In this document: positions 59,556-64,000 of the stretch, one piece after another
Position numbering within the stretch: position 1 is the first letter of the stretch
Layout: each line of letters opens with the position of its first letter
NCBI RefSeq assembly: GCF_002891295.1
Contig: NZ_LGUI01000014.1
Coordinates: forward strand, 124,001-188,000
Origin: Streptomyces eurocidicus
GTDB taxonomy: Bacteria; Actinomycetota; Actinomycetes; Streptomycetales; Streptomycetaceae
Length of the DNA: 64,000 nt
Direction of reading: 5' to 3'
Notes under the pieces: model-generated
Database searches by the model: none
What the model saw: only the letters and a program-made list of their open reading frames with translations
What the model was told of the DNA's origin: nothing
Program-made: the position numbers and the translations under genes

Positions 59556-61733
59556 TCAGCCGCCGTGCGGGCCCGGCTGCGGGCGGAGCGGCCCGGGGGC
59601 CCGCTCCGGGGGTATGCCCGGACCGTCTCCGCGGGCCGTGCCGGGAGCTCCGGAGGTCTCGCCCGCCGCCAGCAGCCGCTCGGCCTCGCCGCGGTGCAGA
59701 CCGGCCGCCGGCGGGTCGCCGAGCCGTTCCAGGGTGTCCGCGAGCCTCAGCCGCACCGCGGCCTCCAGCCGGACGTCACCGGCCTGCCGGGCCTGCTCCA
59801 CGGCCTCCAGGCAGGTGCGCAGCGCCTCCTGCGGACGGCCCGCGTACTCCTGCACCCGGGCGATCTCGCCGAGCGCCCGCGCGTGGCCCGGCAGGTCGCG
59901 CAGCCGGCGGTACGTGGCCGCGGCGGCGCGCCAGTCGCGCAGCGCCTCGCCCCACTCCCCCGCGTAGGTGTGCACCGCGCCCAGCCGCCCGTACAGCCTT
60001 GCCTGGTCGGCCGGCTCACCCCTCGTCAGGCGCAGCTCCAGCGCCCGCCGGTACCAGTCGGCGGCCCGCTGCCAGTCGCCCAGCTCCTGGTGGGAGGCGG
60101 CGATGGACTCCAGCGAACGGCTCGTGGCGTACGGGTCGGACGCCTCGCGCGCCGAGTCCAGGGCCTCGCGGTAGCGGCCCAGGGCGGTGCGGGTGCGCCC
60201 GGCGCGCGCGTCCAGGTCACCGAGGTTCAGCAGCGCCGCCGCCTTCTCCAGCGGCATCTCGCAGCGCTGTGCGACGTCGAGGACGAGCTGGTGCAGTCCG
60301 TAGAGCTCCGGCCCCGCCTCCTCGGCGCCCAGATGGGCCGTCAGGGCCCGGGTCAGCGCGGAGACCAGCCGCCGGGCGAGGGTGTCCAGCCTGCCGTCGC
60401 GCACCGCCAGCCGGGCCGCCGCCAGCAGCGCGGGGAGCCGGCCCCGCAGCCATTCCTCGGCCGCCTGCGGGGTCGGGAAGCGCAGGGGTCTGGGCAGCTC
60501 GGCGAGGCGCCTGCGGGTCAGCGGGTCGTCCGTCTCGGTGCTCGCCCGGCAGGAGTGCAGCTGCCGGACGGTCCGCTCCAGCATCCGGGCCCGCGCCAGC
60601 TCCACCTCCGCGGGGCGCTCCTGGGTCTCCAGCAGCGCCCGCAGCATCGACGCCAGGCAGCCCGGCACCCAGTACTGCGGGCCCAGGTGCGGCCCGGCGG
60701 GCAGGGCCCGCAGCAGGCCGCGGGCGGCGAAGTCCTCCAGCGCGCTCTCGGCGGCGGCCACCGAGCAGCCGGCCAGCGCCGAGGTGGTGTGCGCGTCCGC
60801 CGGGCCGGCCGGGGCCAGCGCCAGCAGGCGCAGTATGCGGGCGGCGGAGGCCGGCAACGCCTCGTAGGCGAGCCAGAAGGCCCGGGCCAGCGGCCGGCCC
60901 GCGCTCTCGTGGCCGTCGGCGGGCGGCAGCTCCCGCAGCCGCTTGGCGGCGTCGACGACGGTCGTCTTGGGGTGCGCCGCGAGCCAGCCGCCGACCAGGA
61001 CGAGCGCGGCGGGCTGGCCGCCGCACTCCTCCACGACGGCCTTCGCGGCCACCGGGTCGCAGGTGATCCGGGTGGGGCCCGCGTAGCGCTCCAGGAGCTC
61101 CACGGCCGCCGCCGTGTCCAGCCCGCCCAGCGTGCAGGGGCGTACGTCGGGGACGCCGGTCAGCGGGCCGCGCGAGACGGCGACGACCAGGCAGCCGGAC
61201 TCGTCCGGGAGCAGCGGGTCGACCTGCTCGGCGCCCGCCGCGTCGTCGAGGAGCAGCAGCGTCCGGCGGCCCAGCAGCGCGGTGCGCAGCGCTTCCGTCA
61301 GCTCGTCCTCGCCGGCACCGGCGGGCACGGGCGCGCCGAGGCCGGCGAGCAGGGCCCGCGCGGTGCGCTCGGTGGGCACGGGCTCGCCGTCGGCGCCCGT
61401 CAGCCGGGCCCGGAGCACCCCGTCGGGGTAGTCGGCGGCGAGCCGGCCGACCAGCTGCTCGGCCAGCGCGGTACGGCCGGAACCGGGCCGTCCGGCGATG
61501 AGCAGCACCCGGCAGCGCGGCGCCTTGCGGCCGGCCAGGGTGTCGAGCCCGGTGCGGCCGATGTCGGCCCGCAGCTCCTCCAGCTCACGGCGGCGGCCGA
61601 CGAAGACGGCCGGGCCGGACTGCCGCGGGGCGTGCCCGGTGCCGGTGCCGGGGCCGGTCCAGGGTGCCGCGGACCGCCGCTCGCGCGGGGGTTCCGCGAT
61701 CCTGCCGCCGGTCTCCACCGCCTGCTCCGCCAC
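59556..61733 (-). CDS. STAND-type NTPase with TPR domain (AfsR-like without DNA-binding head)
   Basis: 725 residues. An ATPase domain starts VFVGRRRELEELRADI and has the P-loop LLIAGRPGSGRTALAEQL and RTLLLLDDAAGAEQ (Walker B). A winged-helix-like middle follows, then at least five TPR units in the last 250 residues (LLNLGDLDARAGRTRTALGR, SIAASHQELGDWQRAADWYR, RLGAVHTYAGEWGEALRDW). Such proteins sense signals and oligomerise; the OmpR-type DNA-binding head of SARP regulators is missing, so it may act by protein contact. GTG 61733 with a GGGAG site is preferred to GTG 61742. Confidence 0.88.
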   Translation of the reverse strand: MAEQAVETGGRIAEPPRERRSAAPWTGPGTGTGHAPRQSGPAVFVGRRRELEELRADIGRTGLDTLAGRKAPRCRVLLIAGRPGSGRTALAEQLVGRLAADYPDGVLRARLTGADGEPVPTERTARALLAGLGAPVPAGAGEDELTEALRTALLGRRTLLLLDDAAGAEQVDPLLPDESGCLVVAVSRGPLTGVPDVRPCTLGGLDTAAAVELLERYAGPTRITCDPVAAKAVVEECGGQPAALVLVGGWLAAHPKTTVVDAAKRLRELPPADGHESAGRPLARAFWLAYEALPASAARILRLLALAPAGPADAHTTSALAGCSVAAAESALEDFAARGLLRALPAGPHLGPQYWVPGCLASMLRALLETQERPAEVELARARMLERTVRQLHSCRASTETDDPLTRRRLAELPRPLRFPTPQAAEEWLRGRLPALLAAARLAVRDGRLDTLARRLVSALTRALTAHLGAEEAGPELYGLHQLVLDVAQRCEMPLEKAAALLNLGDLDARAGRTRTALGRYREALDSAREASDPYATSRSLESIAASHQELGDWQRAADWYRRALELRLTRGEPADQARLYGRLGAVHTYAGEWGEALRDWRAAAATYRRLRDLPGHARALGEIARVQEYAGRPQEALRTCLEAVEQARQAGDVRLEAAVRLRLADTLERLGDPPAAGLHRGEAERLLAAGETSGAPGTARGDGPGIPPERAPGPLRPQPGPHGG

Positions 61734-61928
61734 GGGGCACACTCCCGTCCCAACTGCACGTTCGAGCCCGCCGCGGACGCGGTCGGGAACGCGTCGAGCC
61801 TAGTTCACCGCCCGACACCCCCCGCGGAATCCGGACCGGCCCCGCCGAAGATCACCTATTCGGTTCTCCGGACGGTCCGACCGGCGTGGGCGGCTCGGCG
61901 GGGCAGGCGGAGTCCGCCGCGGTTCGGC

Positions 61929-61970
61929 AGCGCCCCGAAGGGCGCGGGGAACCGCGCGACCGGCCACGAC
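61929..61970. repeat. Dispersed element, second copy of the 21331 type
   Basis: AGCGCCCC-GAA-GGGCGC hairpin followed by GGGGAACCGCGCGACCGGCC, diverged at a few positions from 21331-21383. It lies between the STAND/TPR gene start and the Nudix gene end. No gene in 61734-62018. Confidence 0.7.
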
Positions 61971-62018
61971 GGCGCCGCGGACGGACGACGGCGCAGCGCG
62001 GCGGTTCCGGCGGAGCGC

Positions 62019-62654
62019 TTACGCCTCGAAGGGGCGGGCGGGCCAGGGGGCGTCCGCCGGGCGCAGCGCGTCCAGCCCGGCCCCGCCGCCCGCCGAGAGC
62101 GCCGCCGAGAGCGACAGCACCCCGACGACCAGACAGTTGTTGTGGAGCTCACCGGCGAGGACGCCGCGCACCAGCTCCGCCAGCGGCACCCGGGCGAGCT
62201 CCATGTCGAGCTCCTCGTGCTCGACGGCGAAGCGCTCGCCCTCGACCTCGGAGATCTCCCGGGCCAGGAAGATCCGCACGGCCTCGTCGCAGCCGCCGGG
62301 GGTGGTGTAGACGTCGGTCAGCACCCGCCAGTCCTCGGCCTTGACGTGCGCCTCCTCGTACAGCTCGCGCTGGGCCGCGTGCAGCGGGTTCTCACCGGGG
62401 ATGTCGAGCAGCCCGGCGGGGATCTCCCAGAGCTTCTGCCGCACGGGGTGGCGGTACTGGCTGAGGACGAGCACCCGTCCCTGGTCGTCGAGGGCGAGGA
62501 CGGCGACCGAGCCCGGGTGCACCTGGTAGTCGCGTGTGACGGTGCTGCCGTCCGGCATGACCACGTCGTCCGTGCGGACGCTGGTCTTGTTGCCGACGAA
62601 CGGGGTCGTGGTCGCGGTGACCTGCCACTCCTCGGCGGTGTCCCTGATGCCCAT
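62019..62654 (-). CDS. Nudix hydrolase, ADP-ribose pyrophosphatase-like
   Basis: 211 residues. The Nudix box is GLLDIPGENPLHAAQRELYE followed by EAHV, fitting G-x5-E-x7-REL-x-EE. The preceding VLVLSQYRHPVRQKLWEIPA is typical of ADP-ribose pyrophosphatases. It would cleave ADP-ribose or a related nucleotide sugar to AMP and a phosphate. A GGGAGG site stands 6 bases before the ATG. It follows pyrG in the same direction after a hairpin. Confidence 0.93.
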   Translation of the reverse strand: MGIRDTAEEWQVTATTTPFVGNKTSVRTDDVVMPDGSTVTRDYQVHPGSVAVLALDDQGRVLVLSQYRHPVRQKLWEIPAGLLDIPGENPLHAAQRELYEEAHVKAEDWRVLTDVYTTPGGCDEAVRIFLAREISEVEGERFAVEHEELDMELARVPLAELVRGVLAGELHNNCLVVGVLSLSAALSAGGGAGLDALRPADAPWPARPFEA

Positions 62655-62677
62655 GCGATGCCTCCCAAATACGAAAA

Positions 62678-62723
62678 CCGGGGTGAGAGCCCCGCGCCGT
62701 CATGGCGCGGAGCCTCACCCCGG
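62678..62723. terminator. Two-tier hairpin between pyrG and the Nudix gene
   Basis: Outer arms CCGGGGTGAG and CTCACCCCGG; inner arms CCGCGCC and GGCGCGG around GTCAT. It is placed just past the pyrG stop and probably ends or attenuates that transcript before the Nudix gene. Confidence 0.75.
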
Positions 62724-62735
62724 CAACCGTATAGG

Positions 62736-64000
62736 TCAGCCCTGCTTGCGCTGCACGGCCGCCTTGACCAGGCCCGCGAAGAGCGGGTGCGGACGGGTCG
62801 GGCGGGAGCGCAGCTCCGGGTGCGCCTGGGTGGCGACCAGGTAGGGGTGGGCCTCGCGCGGGTACTCGACGTACTCCACCAGCTTGTTGTCCGGGGAGGT
62901 GCCCGAGAAGACCAGGCCGGCCTTCTCCAGCTCGCCGCGGTAGGAGTTGTTCACCTCGTAGCGGTGACGGTGGCGCTCCTCGACGTACGGCTGGTCGTCG
63001 TAGACCTCGCGGACGATGGAGCCCTCGGCGAGCTTGGCCGGGTACATGCCCAGGCGCATCGTGCCGCCCATGTCGCCCTCGCCAGCGACGATGTCCAGCT
63101 GCTCGGCCATGGTGGAGATCACCGGGTTGGCGGTGGCCGGGTCGAACTCGGTGGAGTTCGCGCCCTCGATGCCGGCCAGGTTGCGGGCGGCCTCGATGAC
63201 CACGCACTGGAGGCCCAGGCACAGGCCCAGCAGCGGGACCTTCTTCTCGCGGGCGTAGGTGATGGCGCCGACCTTGCCGTTGACACCGCGGTCGCCGAAG
63301 CCGCCCGGGATGCAGATGGCGTCGACGTCGCCGAGCTGCTGCTCGGCGCCGGCCGGGGTCTTGCAGTCGTCGGAGGCGACCCACTTGACCTTGACCTTGG
63401 CGCGGTTGGCGAAGCCACCGGCGCGGATGGCCTCGGTCACCGAGAGGTAGGCGTCGGGCAGGTCGATGTACTTGCCGACCAGGGCGACGGTGACCTCGTG
63501 GTCGGGGTTGTGGACGCGGTCCAGCAGGTCCTCCCACTGGGTCCAGTTCACATCGCGGAACGGCAGGTCGAGCTTGCGCACGACGTAGGCGTCCAGGCCC
63601 TCGGTGTGCAGCACCTTGGGGATGTCGTAGATCGACGGGGCGTCGATCGCGGCGACGACCGCGGCCTCGTCGACGTCGCACATCAGCGAGATCTTGCGCT
63701 TGATGGCGGCCGGCACCTCGCGGTCGGCGCGCAGCACGATCGCGTCGGGCTGGATGCCGATGTTGCGCAGGGCGGCGACGGAGTGCTGGGTGGGCTTGGT
63801 CTTCAGCTCGCCGGAGGGGCCGATGTAGGGCAGCAGCGAGATGTGCACGACGAAGACGTTGTCGCGGCCGACCTCGTGGCGGACCTGGCGGACGGTCTCC
63901 AGGAACGGCAGCGACTCGATGTCGCCGACGGTGCCGCCGACCTCGGTGATCACGACGTCGACGTCGTCGGTCGCCATCCGGCGGATGCGGTGCTTGATCT
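62736..64000 (-). CDS. pyrG: CTP synthase, N-terminus cut off by window edge
   Basis: 421 C-terminal residues of about 550. The synthetase part shows ITEVGGTVGDIESLPFLE and LKTKPTQHSVAALRNIGI. The glutaminase domain has VGKYIDLPDAYLS, ICIPGGFGDRGVNGKVGAI, the nucleophile in LLGLCLGLQCVVIE and the His-Pro-Glu near the end (VATQAHPELRSRPT). It aminates UTP to CTP using glutamine. The start is beyond base 64000. Confidence 0.97.
   Translation of the reverse strand, partial: IKHRIRRMATDDVDVVITEVGGTVGDIESLPFLETVRQVRHEVGRDNVFVVHISLLPYIGPSGELKTKPTQHSVAALRNIGIQPDAIVLRADREVPAAIKRKISLMCDVDEAAVVAAIDAPSIYDIPKVLHTEGLDAYVVRKLDLPFRDVNWTQWEDLLDRVHNPDHEVTVALVGKYIDLPDAYLSVTEAIRAGGFANRAKVKVKWVASDDCKTPAGAEQQLGDVDAICIPGGFGDRGVNGKVGAITYAREKKVPLLGLCLGLQCVVIEAARNLAGIEGANSTEFDPATANPVISTMAEQLDIVAGEGDMGGTMRLGMYPAKLAEGSIVREVYDDQPYVEERHRHRYEVNNSYRGELEKAGLVFSGTSPDNKLVEYVEYPREAHPYLVATQAHPELRSRPTRPHPLFAGLVKAAVQRKQG

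Noticed and set aside
1..64000. tRNA, rRNA, insertion-sequence transposase or integrase genes
   Set aside because: None recognised in any part of the window by reading; no transposase or integrase motif was seen in the translated frames.

Overview
This 64 kb window is very GC-rich actinobacterial DNA, almost certainly Streptomyces. The evidence is strong G/C bias at third codon positions, GTG and TTG starts with GGAGG-like ribosome sites, a subtilisin-inhibitor (SSI) gene, two streptogrisin-type proteases, and a right-hand block (about 33.3-64 kb) whose gene order I recall as matching the conserved sepF-like ... der-plsC-cmk-tyrA ... rluB-scpB-scpA-parA-ald ... nudix-pyrG stretch of S. coelicolor. 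All calls come from reading the sequence; no database search was run.

Left part (0-10.4 kb): the end of a GntR regulator, then a minus-strand siderophore locus of the NRPS-independent (NIS) type. It consists of an ATP-grasp ligase, two IucA/IucC synthetases, a fold-III PLP decarboxylase and a glutamine-dependent asparagine-synthetase-like enzyme. Several genes are coupled by ATGA/GTGA overlaps, and the locus lies behind a good DmdR/IdeR-type iron box at 8764-8787. No hydroxylase, acetyltransferase or catechol gene is present, which points to a carboxylate-type chelator. A fused biotin-dependent carboxyltransferase lies just upstream of the iron box.

10.4-33 kb is accessory and secretion-oriented. 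It holds an Lrp regulator divergent from an amino-acid permease, a secreted lipase, an ABC-2-like membrane protein and a terpene-cyclase-like protein with degraded metal motifs. A Dpp-type peptide ABC operon (C-A-B-DF fused) follows, then an SSI-type inhibitor with a 20-codon upstream leader ORF. Two streptogrisin-like proteases flank a slipin gene. Next come an operon of two luciferase-like monooxygenases and a DUF1684 protein, the decayed remnant of an FAD/NAD(P)-binding protein, and a DUF5685 protein with a 22-cysteine tail. Copies of a Streptomyces dispersed hairpin repeat punctuate this part.

33-64 kb is mostly housekeeping: SepF-like division protein, glutaryl-CoA-dehydrogenase-like enzyme, MFS exporter, mannosyltransferase-like and PAP2 membrane proteins, an I78-type inhibitor, a stand-alone cytochrome oxidase subunit I, a glycosyltransferase pair, Der GTPase, acyltransferase, Cmk, TyrA, two convergent nucleotidyltransferases, the RluB-ScpB-ScpA-(unknown)-ParA chain, alanine dehydrogenase, a STAND/TPR protein, a Nudix hydrolase and most of CTP synthase.

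Three genes (the second luciferase-like gene, rluB and the ParA-adjacent gene) each appear to lack one base in a G/C-rich stretch. This may be sequence error rather than biology and should be checked before those genes are called broken.
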